Assembly (NCBI GenBank): GCA_030040425.1
Contig: JASHTS010000112.1
Coordinates: 55,449 to 119,448, forward strand
Source of the DNA: Acidobacteriaceae bacterium
GTDB taxonomy: Bacteria > Acidobacteriota > Terriglobia > Terriglobales > Acidobacteriaceae
DNA length: 64,000 nt
Direction: 5' to 3'
Positions 55,368 to 64,000 of this stretch are shown in pieces; the first letter of the stretch is position 1; each line of letters opens with the position of its first letter. The notes beneath the pieces are model-generated. The model worked only from the letters and a program-made list of their open reading frames with translations, did no database searches and was not told where the DNA came from. Both the position numbers and the translations under genes were made by a program.

Positions 55368-55439
55368 GCAGGGAGCAAGGGAACAAGAGAACAAGGGAGC
55401 GAGGGAACTAATTCCTGATCCCTGATCCCTGCTCCCTGC
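55368..55439. repeat. Repeat-rich divergent intergenic region
   Basis: The region between tlpA-like and kdsD contains short GGGA/CCCT tracts, with a 10-bp inverted repeat GCAGGGAGCA (55368-55377) and TGCTCCCTGC (55430-55439), plus CTGATCCCTGATCCCTG. Low-complexity character; a similar GGTCAGT array is at 56465. Confidence 0.5.
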
Positions 55440-55460
55440 GTTTGTTACCATCAGAAGCCG

Positions 55461-56462
55461 ATGAGTCCACGAGAGCAGGAGGCACCGGAACCCTTTGAGC
55501 CGGCGGCGCTGGTGCGCACGGAGGCGGCGGCGCTCGAAGCGCTCGCCCAGCGGCTTGAATCTGCGATGGCAGAACCGTTTGCCCGCGCCGTGGAGCTGGT
55601 GCTGCGCTGCGGCGAGGCCAACGGACGCGTGGTGGTGACGGGAATGGGCAAGAGCGGAATCATCGCGCAGAAGATTGCAGCCACACTGAGCTCCACTGGA
55701 TCGCCGGCGCTGTTCCTGCATCCGGCCGAAGCCGTGCACGGCGACGTGGGCGTGGTGCTCAAAGGCGACGTGGTGATTGCCCTCTCGGCAAGCGGCGAGA
55801 CGGAGGAGATTCTGCGCCTTCTGGCCACCGTGAAGCGCAAGGGCGATGCGCTGGTGAGCTTCTGCTGCAATCTTGAATCGACTTTGGCGCAGGCCAGCGA
55901 TATTGCGCTCGACTGCGGCGTGGAGCGCGAGGCCTGCGGGCTGAACCTGGCGCCGACGGCCTCGACGACGACGATGCTGGCGCTGGGCGACGCGCTGGCC
56001 GTTGCCGTGAGCCTGCGCAAGGGATTCCGCGCGGAGGATTTTGCCGAGCTGCATCCGGGCGGCAAGCTGGGCAAGCGATTGGCCAAGGTCCGTGACCTGA
56101 TGCACGCCGGCGCGGATGTGCCGGTGGTTGCGCCCGCGACACGCATGGCCGATGTGATCTATGAGATGTCGTCCAAGAAGCTGGGTATGACGACGGTGCA
56201 GGAAGATGGCCGACTGCGTGGCGTGATCAGCGATGGTGATTTGCGCAGGCTGCTGGAGCGCGAGGGCGGCGCGGCCTTGAGCAAAACGGCGGGCGAGGCG
56301 ATGAATGCGCGCCCGAAGACCATTGGCGGCGACGAGCTGGCGGCGCGCGCGCTGGCGATTATGGAAGAGAAGAAGATCACATCGCTGGTGGCGGTGGACG
56401 CGGAGATGCGCGTGGAAGGCGTGGTGCATCTGCACGATCTGTGGGGCGTGGAGATGATCTGA
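55461..56462 (+). CDS. kdsD: D-arabinose-5-phosphate isomerase (KdsD/KpsF/GutQ family)
   Basis: 333 residues: an N-terminal SIS sugar-isomerase domain (about 40-185; GRVVVTGMGKSGIIAQKIAAT, SASGETEEILRLL) followed by two CBS domains (about 205-265 and 275-333; GMTTVQEDGRLRGVISDGDL and KITSLVAVDAEMRVEGVVHLHDL). This is the standard architecture. It isomerises D-ribulose-5-phosphate to D-arabinose-5-phosphate, the first step to Kdo for lipopolysaccharide, which implies a Gram-negative-type envelope. It is divergent from the TlpA-like gene; the ATG at 55461 has only a weak upstream site. Confidence 0.95.
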   Translation: MSPREQEAPEPFEPAALVRTEAAALEALAQRLESAMAEPFARAVELVLRCGEANGRVVVTGMGKSGIIAQKIAATLSSTGSPALFLHPAEAVHGDVGVVLKGDVVIALSASGETEEILRLLATVKRKGDALVSFCCNLESTLAQASDIALDCGVEREACGLNLAPTASTTTMLALGDALAVAVSLRKGFRAEDFAELHPGGKLGKRLAKVRDLMHAGADVPVVAPATRMADVIYEMSSKKLGMTTVQEDGRLRGVISDGDLRRLLEREGGAALSKTAGEAMNARPKTIGGDELAARALAIMEEKKITSLVAVDAEMRVEGVVHLHDLWGVEMI

Positions 56463-56464
56463 CC

Positions 56465-56491
56465 GGTCAGTGGTCAGTGGTCAGGGATCAG
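56465..56491. repeat. Short tandem array of GGTCAGT-like units
   Basis: Four approximate 7-base units (GGTCAGT, GGTCAGT, GGTCAG-, GGATCAG) directly after the kdsD stop. Likely slippage repeats, perhaps part of a transcript 3' end. Confidence 0.5.
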
Positions 56492-56523
56492 GGAGACCGG
56501 CTTGCCCGGCACTTGTTAAGAAC

Positions 56524-56577
56524 CAACCGCAGCTCTTTCGACTTCGTCCGCCGCGGCGGACTTCGCTCAGGATGACA
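56524..56577. repeat. REP-like palindromic element, copy 1
   Basis: About 54 bases with the perfect 16-bp palindrome GTCCGCCGCGGCGGAC (56546-56561), flanked by CAACCGCAG on the left and CTTCGCTCAGGATGACA on the right. The copy at 58809-58870 shares both flanks. Confidence 0.65.
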
Positions 56578-56950
56578 ATTTCATTTTGATTGCGAGCGCA
56601 GAGCGGAGCCACTCGTGTCAGCGTTGACCCATGCGTGTGCCGGGTGACACGGCGGGAGCCACGGCTCATTCTTGAGAGCCTTTGTTTTCAGTCACGGGAG
56701 ATTTGGCCCTCCACCTGCATTGCTTTCCGGGCAGAGGCAGACCAGGAGGCGAGAGGTGACGGCGGTCTCAGTCACAACGTGGCGTGCATTGGGGGCGACG
56801 GCCGAGAAGCCGCGTGAGCGCCGGCGAGACCGCAAACATTTAGAATGGAATCTGGACCATTCTATTGTCCTGCGTCCGCGTTCCACCGCGCGATTCCAAG
56901 TTCCCACGCGCTCAATGCAAACGGAGGAGAAAGCAAGTACGTCTTTTTCT

Positions 56951-58783
56951 ATGTATCGATGGTCGAAGCTGTTCATTCCCACACTGCGCGAGGCCCCGGC
57001 GGACGCCGAAGTGGCCAGCCACAAGCTTTTGGTGCGCGCCGGCTACATTCGCCAGCTGGGCGCGGGCCTCTACAACTACATCTTTCTCGGGCAGCGGTCG
57101 CTCAACAAGATCATTGCGATCGTGCGCGAGGAGATGAACAAGATCGGCCAGGAATTTTTCCTGCCTGCGCTTCTGCCCAAAGAGCCGTGGGCAGAGAGCG
57201 GGCGCTGGACGGCGATCGGCGAGAGCATGTTTCGCCTCAAGGATCGCAAGGGCGCCGACCTTTGCCTGGGCTTTACGCACGAAGAGATCATGACCACCAT
57301 GGCGCGCAGCGAATTGCGCAGCTACAAGCAACTGCCGCAGATCTGGTACCAGATCCAGACCAAGTTCCGCGACGAGCCGCGGCCCAAGTCGGGATTGCTG
57401 CGCGTGCGCCAGTTCATCATGAAGGACTCGTACTCCTACGACATGGATGAGGCGGGGCTGGACAAGAGCTACAACCTGCACGACGCGGCATATCGCGCCA
57501 TCTTCACGCGCTGCGGGCTGAAGTTTGTGGTGGTCGAGGCGGATTCGGGCGCGATGGGCGGATCGCAGTCGCAAGAGTTCATGGTGTACTCGGATGCGGG
57601 CGAGGACTTGATTGCGAGCTGTCCGGTCTGCGGTTATGCGGCGAATCTCGAGAAGGCAACTTCGTTGCTTCCTCCTTTAGAGGAGATGGTTGCTACCGGG
57701 GACGGGAAACCGGAGCTGGTGCACACGCCGGGGTGCGCGGCCATTCCCGATGTGGCCGCGTTCTTCCGGATTTCGCCGGCATGCGACATCAAGTGCGTGG
57801 CGTACATGGCGCTGAAACGCGGGGCAGCCGGGAAAGACGGCGCCAAGAAAGACGGCGGGCCGGAGAGCTGGCATGGCGTGGCGACTTTTCTGCGCGGCGA
57901 CCACCAGGTGAATGAGACCAAGCTCGCCGGCGCGCTGGGCGCTGCGGAGCTGCGCACCATGCAGGCCGAGGAGCTGAGCCGTTATTTCAACGGCCCGGCG
58001 GGGTACCTGGGTCCGGTGGGATTGAAGGTGGATGCGCAGCCGCTCGGGGATGGGCTGACGGTGGTGGCGGACAAGGCCCTCGAGGGCCGCAGGAACATGG
58101 TGTGCGGCGCCAACAAGCTCGACTACCACTTGCGCAACGTGACGCCGGGACGCGATTTTGGCTGGACGCTGATGACCGACATCCGCAGCGTGAACGAGGG
58201 CGAGGGATGCCCGTCAGGCCAGGACGGCAAACCTTGCGAAGGCAGGCTGGTGGTGGGCAAGGCCATTGAGACGGGACACATCTTCAAGCTCGGCGACAGA
58301 TACACGCGATCGATGGGCGCGCGGGTCCTGGACGAGAACGGCAGGGAAGTGACACCCGTCATGGGATGCTACGGGATCGGCATCGAGCGCATCCTGACGG
58401 CGGCCATCGAGCAGTCGAACGATGCGAACGGGTTCTGGCTGCCGGCGTCGATTGCGCCCTTCACGGTGGTGGTGACCATCACCAATGTTGCCGACGCGGC
58501 CCTCAGGGAGACGGGCGAAAAGCTCGCTGCAGAGCTTGAAAGCGCAGGACTTGATGTGCTGCTCGATGACCGGGACGAGCGCGCCGGCGTCAAATTCAAA
58601 GACGCGGACCTCGTCGGGATTCCCTACCGCATCAATGTAGGGAAGAAGGTTACGGAAGGGAAAGTGGAACTGGTGACGCGGGCCCGCGCGTACAGTGAGG
58701 ATGTGGCGCTCGATGAAGTGGCGGCGCTGGTCAAAAGGCGCGTGGACGAAGAGCTGCTCCTGGAGGCAGTTGTAGCGAAATGA
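56951..58783 (+). CDS. proS: Prolyl-tRNA synthetase, bacterial long type
   Basis: 610 residues from ATG 56951. It opens [20 protein letters not shown] and carries class II synthetase motifs: motif 2 in [17 protein letters not shown], the insertion (editing) domain starting after AEEL or near [17 protein letters not shown], motif 3 in [14 protein letters not shown], and the C-terminal anticodon-binding domain ([12 protein letters not shown]). It charges tRNA-Pro. The reading frame is open upstream to 56672, with another ATG at 56915, but relatives begin at the [16 protein letters not shown] segment. Not adjacent to other translation genes here; independent transcription is likely. Confidence 0.97.
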   Translation: MYRWSKLFIPTLREAPADAEVASHKLLVRAGYIRQLGAGLYNYIFLGQRSLNKIIAIVREEMNKIGQEFFLPALLPKEPWAESGRWTAIGESMFRLKDRKGADLCLGFTHEEIMTTMARSELRSYKQLPQIWYQIQTKFRDEPRPKSGLLRVRQFIMKDSYSYDMDEAGLDKSYNLHDAAYRAIFTRCGLKFVVVEADSGAMGGSQSQEFMVYSDAGEDLIASCPVCGYAANLEKATSLLPPLEEMVATGDGKPELVHTPGCAAIPDVAAFFRISPACDIKCVAYMALKRGAAGKDGAKKDGGPESWHGVATFLRGDHQVNETKLAGALGAAELRTMQAEELSRYFNGPAGYLGPVGLKVDAQPLGDGLTVVADKALEGRRNMVCGANKLDYHLRNVTPGRDFGWTLMTDIRSVNEGEGCPSGQDGKPCEGRLVVGKAIETGHIFKLGDRYTRSMGARVLDENGREVTPVMGCYGIGIERILTAAIEQSNDANGFWLPASIAPFTVVVTITNVADAALRETGEKLAAELESAGLDVLLDDRDERAGVKFKDADLVGIPYRINVGKKVTEGKVELVTRARAYSEDVALDEVAALVKRRVDEELLLEAVVAK

Positions 58784-58808
58784 GAGACGCGGACCGCCTG
58801 CGAAGAGA

Positions 58809-58870
58809 CAACCGCAGATCCTTCGACTGCGGTCGTCCGCCGCGGCGGACGACCTTCGCTCAGGATGACA
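58809..58870. repeat. REP-like palindromic element, copy 2
   Basis: About 62 bases with a perfect 24-bp palindrome (58831-58854, centred on CCGCGG) that extends the 16-bp one at 56546. The same ACCGCAG and CTTCGCTCAGGATGACA flanks occur. It sits between proS and the penicillin-binding protein gene. Confidence 0.65.
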
Positions 58871-58949
58871 GCGGTGTATCGGATAGCAGCGCTTGTGATG
58901 CGAACGTCGGAGGCCAAAGGAAGGCGGCAGACGTCTTGAGGGAGCAGGA

Positions 58950-61400
58950 ATGGCGTTGAAGATCCGATTCGCGATGCCCGGGGGCAAGCATCCGGTGCTG
59001 ACGCTGGTTGCGCTTTGTGCAGCAGCGGCGTTCGCCCTCTGCGTGCTGGTGGGCTTCACGATCTTCGGCTATTACTACGTGAAGTATCACTCGATTGTGG
59101 ATGCGCGTTTGAGCCAGCCCATCTTTGCCGATACGGCAAAGATTTACGCGGCGCCGCGCGAGGTGCGCCCGGGGCAGAAGATTTCCGTGCGGCTGATCGC
59201 CAACGAGCTGCGCGAGGCGGGCTACACCACCGATGGCGCGGCGCAGCCTTCACCGCTGGGAACCTTCACCCAGAGCGCGCAGCAGATCACGGTGCATCCG
59301 GGGCCCGAGTCTTATCACGCGCCGGACAGCGCGACCATCCACGTGGACCAGGGTGAAGTGGACTCGATCGAAGATGAGCACGGGCAGGAGCTGGCCAGCT
59401 ACGAGCTGGAGCCGTTGCTGATTACGGGCCTGAGTGAAAGCCAGAACCGCATCAAGCGGCGGCTGCTTACCTACGACGAGATTCCCGCGAACCTGGTGAA
59501 CGCGGTGGTGGCCATCGAGGATCGGCGCTTTTTTGAGCACAGCGGCGTGGACTACTATCGCATCCTCGGCGCGCTGCGCAACGATTTGACGCCGGGACAC
59601 CGGTTTGTGGAAGGCGGATCGACGCTGACCATGCAGCTGGCGCGGGGATTTTTCCTCTCGCCGGAACGCAAGTTGATGCGCAAGGTGGCGGAGATTGCCA
59701 TCACCTTTCAACTGGAGCACCGCTTCACCAAGAAGCAGATCTTCCAGATGTACGCGAACGAAATCAACCTGGGGCAGCGGGGCAGTTTCTCGATTGACGG
59801 CTTCGGTGAGGCGGCGCAGGCGTATTTCGGCAAAGATGTGCGGCAACTGAACCTGGCCGAGTGCGCGCTGCTCGCCGGGATGATCCAGAGTCCCAACCGG
59901 CTGAACCCCTTCCGGCATCCGGATCGCGCCATTGAGCGGCGCAACCTGGTGCTCGATGCGATGGTGGAGACGGGCGCGATCACCAAGGAACAGTCGGAGG
60001 CGGCCAAGGCGGAGCCGCTGCATCTGGCGCCGGCCAGCGTGGATGCGAGCGAGGCGCCGTATTTCGTAGACCTGGTGCGCGACCAGCTGGTGCAGAGGCT
60101 GGGCGACCGGGACTTTAACCGCGAGGGGCTGCGGATATACACCACGCTCGATCCCGATCTGCAGCGCATTGCCACCGAAGCGGTCGATTCCACCATGCCG
60201 CAGGTCGATAAGCTGATTGACCGCATCCATGCGCGCGACCGCAAGCTGGGCAAGCCCTATGTCTATCCGCAGGTGGCGCTGGTGGCGCTCAATCCGCATA
60301 CCGGCCAGGTGCTGGCGCTGGTGGGCGGGCGCAGCTACGGAGAATCGCAATTGGACCACGCGGTTTCGATGCGGCCTACGGGTTCTACGTTCAAGCCGTT
60401 TGTGTACGCCGCTGCCTTCCAGACGGCGGTGGAAGGCGTCATGCTGCCCGGGCAAACGAAGCTCTTCTCCCCGGTAACGATGATCAACGATGCGCAGCAG
60501 ACCTATGGCGAGGGCACACCGAACGAGTACACGCCGCACAACTTCCAGGGCGAGTACTACGGAGACGTGACGGCGCGCTACGCGCTGATGCGCTCTGACA
60601 ACAATGCCACCATCAGCCTGGCCAGCATGGTGGGCTTCGACCAGGTGGCCGCGCTGGGGCGCGATGCCGGCATCAAGAGCGCGCGCGGCACGCCCTCGGT
60701 GGCCATCGGCGCCTATGCCGCGACGCCGCTCGATGTTGCGGGCGCGTACACGGTGTTCGCCAACGGCGGAGTGCATCTCGATCCGTGGATGCTGGCCAGC
60801 GTGCGCACGCCCATGGGCGACGTGGTGACGGATTACACGCCGACCTCGCGGCAGGTGCTCGATCCGCGCGTGGCTTACCTGACCACAAGCATGATGGAAG
60901 ACGTGTTGCGTGGCAACGGTCCCGATGGCTGCAAGGTTGGGGACCGCGACCTCTGCGGAACCGGCGCCGGCGTGCGCGATATGGGCTTTGAGGCGCCGGC
61001 CGCAGGCAAAACGGGCACGGATCACGACGCGTGGTTTGCCGGCTTCACCAGCAACCTGATCTGCGTGGTGTGGATAGGCAACGACGACTATACCCCGCTT
61101 GATCCGGAGAACCGCGGCCGCATCCAGGGTGCGCAGGCGGCGGCGCCCATCTGGGCGGCTTTCATGCGGCAGGCTGTCCAGCTTCCGCAGTACTCAGACA
61201 CGCACGAATTCACTCCGCCCGACGGCGTGCAGGTGGAACAGATCGACAAGGTCACGAATCTGCTCAGCGACAACGCTTGCCCCGACGCCTACAGCGCGGC
61301 ATTTCTGGCCGGCACCGGGCCCACGGACACATGCGATCACCCCGCCGATCACCGCAACATCCTGCAAAAGATCTTCGGGCTGGGCAAGAGCGGCTTTTAG
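58950..61400 (+). CDS. Class A penicillin-binding protein (bifunctional transglycosylase/transpeptidase)
   Basis: 816 residues. A transmembrane anchor lies at about 16-45. The GT51 glycosyltransferase domain holds the catalytic Glu190 (VAIEDRRFFEHSGVD) and GGSTLTMQLARGFF. The transpeptidase has the serine motif GSTFKP (Ser479, Lys482), SDN at 549-551 and KTGT at 687-690, so all three penicillin-binding motifs are present. It polymerises and cross-links peptidoglycan at the inner membrane; the length fits PBP1b-like enzymes. The ATG has GGGAGCAGGA just upstream. The motif reads RPTGSTFKP rather than the usual QPGSxFKP, a mild variation. No neighbouring cell-division genes are seen. Confidence 0.96.
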   Translation: MALKIRFAMPGGKHPVLTLVALCAAAAFALCVLVGFTIFGYYYVKYHSIVDARLSQPIFADTAKIYAAPREVRPGQKISVRLIANELREAGYTTDGAAQPSPLGTFTQSAQQITVHPGPESYHAPDSATIHVDQGEVDSIEDEHGQELASYELEPLLITGLSESQNRIKRRLLTYDEIPANLVNAVVAIEDRRFFEHSGVDYYRILGALRNDLTPGHRFVEGGSTLTMQLARGFFLSPERKLMRKVAEIAITFQLEHRFTKKQIFQMYANEINLGQRGSFSIDGFGEAAQAYFGKDVRQLNLAECALLAGMIQSPNRLNPFRHPDRAIERRNLVLDAMVETGAITKEQSEAAKAEPLHLAPASVDASEAPYFVDLVRDQLVQRLGDRDFNREGLRIYTTLDPDLQRIATEAVDSTMPQVDKLIDRIHARDRKLGKPYVYPQVALVALNPHTGQVLALVGGRSYGESQLDHAVSMRPTGSTFKPFVYAAAFQTAVEGVMLPGQTKLFSPVTMINDAQQTYGEGTPNEYTPHNFQGEYYGDVTARYALMRSDNNATISLASMVGFDQVAALGRDAGIKSARGTPSVAIGAYAATPLDVAGAYTVFANGGVHLDPWMLASVRTPMGDVVTDYTPTSRQVLDPRVAYLTTSMMEDVLRGNGPDGCKVGDRDLCGTGAGVRDMGFEAPAAGKTGTDHDAWFAGFTSNLICVVWIGNDDYTPLDPENRGRIQGAQAAAPIWAAFMRQAVQLPQYSDTHEFTPPDGVQVEQIDKVTNLLSDNACPDAYSAAFLAGTGPTDTCDHPADHRNILQKIFGLGKSGF

Positions 61401-61471
61401 TTCGAGCTGAGAAGCAAGCAGCTTCAATTCGTACTTTCCCACGGCTCGAAGTGAATCCAAGAACTCACGAG

Positions 61472-62329
61472 TTATCCATCCACATCCACGTCGCCGGGCA
61501 TAAGCTGGCAGCGCGGGCACCAGAAGGTGACGCGCGCGTCTGCACCCTGCAGACGGCGGCGCACCGGTTCACCGCAGCGGCGGCAGGGCTCGCCGTGACG
61601 GCCGTAGACCCAGAGGCTTTCGCGCGGGTCCGAAGCATGGGTCGTCCGGCGCTGCAGGCCGCGGTACGTGACGATGAGATTGCCGGAGTCTTCAAGGACG
61701 TTCGCGGCGACGAGCTTCTGCGCGGCGGCGACGATCGCGTGAATCTGCGCGGGCGCGAGCGACGCCACCGGCGCGAAAGGATGAACGCCGGTGACGAAGC
61801 ATATCTCCGATTTGAAGACGTTGCCCACGCCGGCGACGACTTTCTGATCGAGAAGTACATCGCCGATGGCCTCGCCCGCACGGGCGACGACGCGGCCGAC
61901 GGCTTCTTCGGCGTCGAACTGCGCGCTTAAGACGTCGGTGTCCGGCTGCGGAATGCGCCGGTCGCGGGCGAGCGACTGCGCGGTGTGCATCTCGGCTACA
62001 GGCACTTTGAAGCCGACCGCGAGGTAGTTCGCGTTCTCGAGGACGATGCGCATGTAGAAACGCGGCTTCTGCCAGCGCTCGCCGGGCCGATAGATGTGCC
62101 AGCTCCCGTTCATGAGCATGTGCGTGGCCAGGGTGAGGCCGCCGGAGAAATGAATGAGCATCCACTTGCCGCGCGCGTCGACACTGTCGACAAGCTGGCC
62201 GGTGAGCGGGGTTTCATCGTGGAAGCGCGTGAGCGTGGGAAAGACACTATGGAAGCCAGTGATGGGCTTGCCGGCAAGGGCGCGGGAGAGCGAGCGCGCG
62301 GTGCGGAAGATGGTATCGCCTTCGGGCAT
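61472..62329 (-). CDS. nei: Formamidopyrimidine-DNA glycosylase/endonuclease VIII family (Nei2-like)
   Basis: 285 residues. The mature N-terminus begins PEGD (Pro2 and Glu3 are the catalytic residues of the family). A helix-two-turn-helix segment (VLLDQKVVAGVGNVFKSEICF) and a C-terminal zinc finger with Cys249, Cys252, Cys271 and Cys274 are present. It removes oxidised pyrimidines or formamidopyrimidines and nicks the abasic site. The start is four bases after the stop of the Lhr helicase gene on the same strand, so the two are one operon. An Lhr-Nei pair is also known in mycobacteria, supporting a shared repair role. The GAGGT ribosome-binding site lies in the end of lhr. Confidence 0.95.
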   Translation of the reverse strand: MPEGDTIFRTARSLSRALAGKPITGFHSVFPTLTRFHDETPLTGQLVDSVDARGKWMLIHFSGGLTLATHMLMNGSWHIYRPGERWQKPRFYMRIVLENANYLAVGFKVPVAEMHTAQSLARDRRIPQPDTDVLSAQFDAEEAVGRVVARAGEAIGDVLLDQKVVAGVGNVFKSEICFVTGVHPFAPVASLAPAQIHAIVAAAQKLVAANVLEDSGNLIVTYRGLQRRTTHASDPRESLWVYGRHGEPCRRCGEPVRRRLQGADARVTFWCPRCQLMPGDVDVDG

Positions 62330-62333
62330 TTTT

Positions 62334-64000
62334 TTACTGCACCTCGGGCCTGTGTGTCTCGCCGTGGGCGAGCGGCAACGGAATGCGTCGAAGGTGCATG
62401 CCGAGGGGGCCGGGATGGAAGCCGGCGTCCATCAAGAAACGTGCCATGAAGTGCGCAGCGACGGGCTGGCCGTTGAGGGTGGTGATGAGCGCGCCCCCGT
62501 AGTTCGATCCTGAATGGCCGCCGCCATGGAGCTGCGCCTGGCCGCGCGTCGACAGGAAATGCGCGAGACCCGCCGCGGTTTGCGCGCGCTCGGGCTCGTC
62601 GGCAGGCAGAAAGACGAGCAGGTTGGGATTGCCGCGGCGCATCCAGGCGACGAGCTGGCCGTTGCGCAGGACGACTTCCGCGTAAGCGGCGCGGGTGAGA
62701 ACACGCGGAGCTGTCTCCGCGTCGTCATCCATTGCGGGCAAGTCGGGCCAGCGCAGCGCGGCGCCGTAGGGGTTGGCGGGGTCGGCGGCGGCGAGGAGAA
62801 CGAACTCGGGTTTCTCTGTGGGCGGATCGGCGCGCAACTGGCGCAGAAGATCGACGGCTGCGGGCAGAGCGAACTGGGTTGCGCCCAGGCCGGCGACGAA
62901 GTAGCCGCGGCGGATGCGGCCGCCCTCCTCGAGGGCCTTGAGCACGCCATAGACGGCGCTGAAGCCGCCGGGGACGTTTTCCGCGGCGACGGACTCGCGC
63001 AGGAGGATGCCGTAACGGCTAAGGAGCTGGAGGGCGAGCGCGTGGCTGCGCTCCGTGGCGCTTGGTTCGCCGGTTCCGCTGAGAGAGGCTGCCGCATGCA
63101 ATGTCGACCAGCGGCCCTGCGCGGTGGGCGGGGTGGTGCGGCGCGAGCGGAAGGATTGAATGTGGGAACGGCGCGGGGCGCGCGCGCTGTCAGGCCGGGT
63201 GATGTAGGCGCGCAGGGCGTGCAGCGAATCATTGGTAATGAGCCCGCGCCAGACCAGGCTCCAGAGCGCGTCGAGTGTTTCGCCGGGATAACCGCCGCCT
63301 GCGGCCTGATGCAGCGAATCGAAAAAGCTGGCGCCGGTGGACGCGAGCACGGCGAGGATTTTTTCTTCGCGCTCGGACAAGGGTTCGATAAGAGGACGCG
63401 CTTGCGCGAGGAGCGGGAGTTTATCCGCGAGGAAGAGAGCGATGCGGCCGTTGTGCTCGCCGATGGGCTCCACGCCTGCCCAGGCCACCTCGCCTGCGGC
63501 GATGAGCGTATCGAGGCCGGCGGGCGTGTAGCCGGCAATGCGCGCGGGCAGGATGGACGACTCGAGCAGCGTGGCGGGGATGGGCGCGCCCTGCAGCGAT
63601 TCGACGGCGTCGAGGAGCGCGTCGAGATTCGGGCCTCCTTGCGCGGGGCCGCGGCGGGGCGAGAGGACGCCCTGCCAATGGGTGAAGAAGCGCGCCAGCG
63701 TGTGCTGCTCCACGGGCTCCACTTCGCGGCGCAGGCGCGCGAGCGATTTGCGGCGGATGAGGCGGAGGATTTCCGCGTCGCACCATTCGCGGTGAAGACC
63801 GCCGGGACGGAAACCGCCTTCGAGCACGCGGCCCTCGGCGGCGAGATGGCGCAGCGCGCTTTCGACCGCGGCGGGATCGAGGGCGAAGCGGTCGGCCGCC
63901 TGGAGCAGCGTGAAGGGACCGTGGGTGCGCGCGTAGCGGCGGACGAGCTCGAGGACGGGATGGGCGACGGGCTCAAGCAGCGCGACGGCGAGGCCGGGCG
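62334..64000 (-). CDS. lhr: Lhr-like DEAD/DEAH helicase, C-terminal part; N-terminus beyond window
   Basis: The frame is open to the right edge, so the helicase motor domains are missing. The visible 555 residues match the C-terminal part of Lhr-family large helicases: a winged-helix-like segment (LVRRYARTHGPFTLLQAADRF), then REWCDAEILRLIRRKSLARLRREVEPVE and RFFTHWQGV, then the Arg/Gly-rich tail with YGVLKALEEGGRIRRGYF. Lhr proteins are ATP-dependent 3'-5' DNA helicases; a uracil-DNA glycosylase activity has been reported for the E. coli C-terminal region. The stop is four bases upstream of the Nei start. Codon use is GC-rich like the neighbours. Confidence 0.88.
   Translation of the reverse strand, partial: PGLAVALLEPVAHPVLELVRRYARTHGPFTLLQAADRFALDPAAVESALRHLAAEGRVLEGGFRPGGLHREWCDAEILRLIRRKSLARLRREVEPVEQHTLARFFTHWQGVLSPRRGPAQGGPNLDALLDAVESLQGAPIPATLLESSILPARIAGYTPAGLDTLIAAGEVAWAGVEPIGEHNGRIALFLADKLPLLAQARPLIEPLSEREEKILAVLASTGASFFDSLHQAAGGGYPGETLDALWSLVWRGLITNDSLHALRAYITRPDSARAPRRSHIQSFRSRRTTPPTAQGRWSTLHAAASLSGTGEPSATERSHALALQLLSRYGILLRESVAAENVPGGFSAVYGVLKALEEGGRIRRGYFVAGLGATQFALPAAVDLLRQLRADPPTEKPEFVLLAAADPANPYGAALRWPDLPAMDDDAETAPRVLTRAAYAEVVLRNGQLVAWMRRGNPNLLVFLPADEPERAQTAAGLAHFLSTRGQAQLHGGGHSGSNYGGALITTLNGQPVAAHFMARFLMDAGFHPGPLGMHLRRIPLPLAHGETHRPEVQ

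Larger units (their letters stand above)
56463..56950. other. Intergenic region between kdsD and proS
   Basis: 488 bases: the short repeats at 56465-56491, the REP-like element at 56524-56577, and an 8-bp inverted repeat TAGAATGG (56841-56848) / CCATTCTA (56857-56864) with an 8-base loop in the proS leader. No promoter is certain. GGAGGAG at 56922-56928 is the only ribosome-binding-site-like run, but it lies 22 bases before the chosen ATG. Confidence 0.45.

Noticed and set aside
55368-56491. GGGA/CCCT and GGTCAGT repeats considered as a CRISPR array or origin iterons
   Set aside because: Units are only 7-10 bases, irregular and without unique spacers, DnaA boxes or cas/dnaA genes nearby.
56841-56864. 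Hairpin in the proS leader considered as a T-box riboswitch
   Set aside because: The 8-bp stem lacks the T-box sequence and specifier-loop structure, and T-boxes are rare outside Firmicutes and related groups.

Overview
The window looks like chromosome of a GC-rich Acidobacteriota bacterium, probably class Terriglobia. The grounds are gene content: three very large Oar-type TonB-dependent receptors with an N-terminal carboxypeptidase-regulatory-like domain, CRTAC1/ASPIC-UnbV proteins, TPR proteins, a winged-helix/TolB/TPR membrane regulator, a giant putative-Ig lipoprotein and many secreted glycoside hydrolases, followed by ordinary housekeeping genes. This is inference from families; no rRNA or other direct taxonomic marker is present, and I found no tRNA, CRISPR array, transposase or phage gene.

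Layout. 1-18.5 kb is a carbohydrate-uptake and degradation region: an NHL beta-propeller protein cut by the left edge, behind a TonB receptor; an arabinofuranosidase-like clan GH-A enzyme; a GH31 enzyme with a PA14 insert; a membrane protein joining a DNA-binding-like domain to two malectin domains; a second TonB receptor; and a TPR protein. Two intergenic regions here share a 23-bp element. 18.5-21.9 kb holds two co-directional genes of unknown role: an unusual uracil-DNA-glycosylase-superfamily-like protein and a nucleoside-phosphorylase-fold protein. I consider this pair the best candidate for an undescribed system. 21.9-27.9 kb is an L-fucose-type locus (GH29 fucosidase, zinc dehydrogenase, LacI regulator, fucose-isomerase-like protein).

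27.9-38.4 kb carries a CRTAC1-TPR pair with a 4-bp ATGA overlap, a third TonB receptor with a textbook promoter and a LacI-type operator at its transcription start, and a divergent second CRTAC1 gene. 38.5-43.7 kb adds a second GH29, a second GH31 and a secreted esterase. 43.8-52.4 kb has a 1724-residue putative-Ig lipoprotein divergent from a large winged-helix/TolB/TPR regulator. 52.6-64 kb is mostly housekeeping: a small unknown protein with a predicted leaderless transcript, an FkbM methyltransferase, a TlpA/DsbD-alpha redox pair, kdsD, proS, a class A penicillin-binding protein, and an Lhr-Nei repair operon cut by the right edge.

How it fits together. The TonB receptors would import oligosaccharides; the GH29, GH31, GH-A and esterase enzymes would trim fucosylated and xylose/arabinose-bearing plant or microbial glycans outside the cytoplasm; the isomerase and dehydrogenase would feed released deoxy-sugar inward; and the LacI, malectin and winged-helix proteins are candidate sensors. 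Several starts are non-AUG (TTG or GTG) but carry strong Shine-Dalgarno sequences, and five sigma70-like promoters can be placed.
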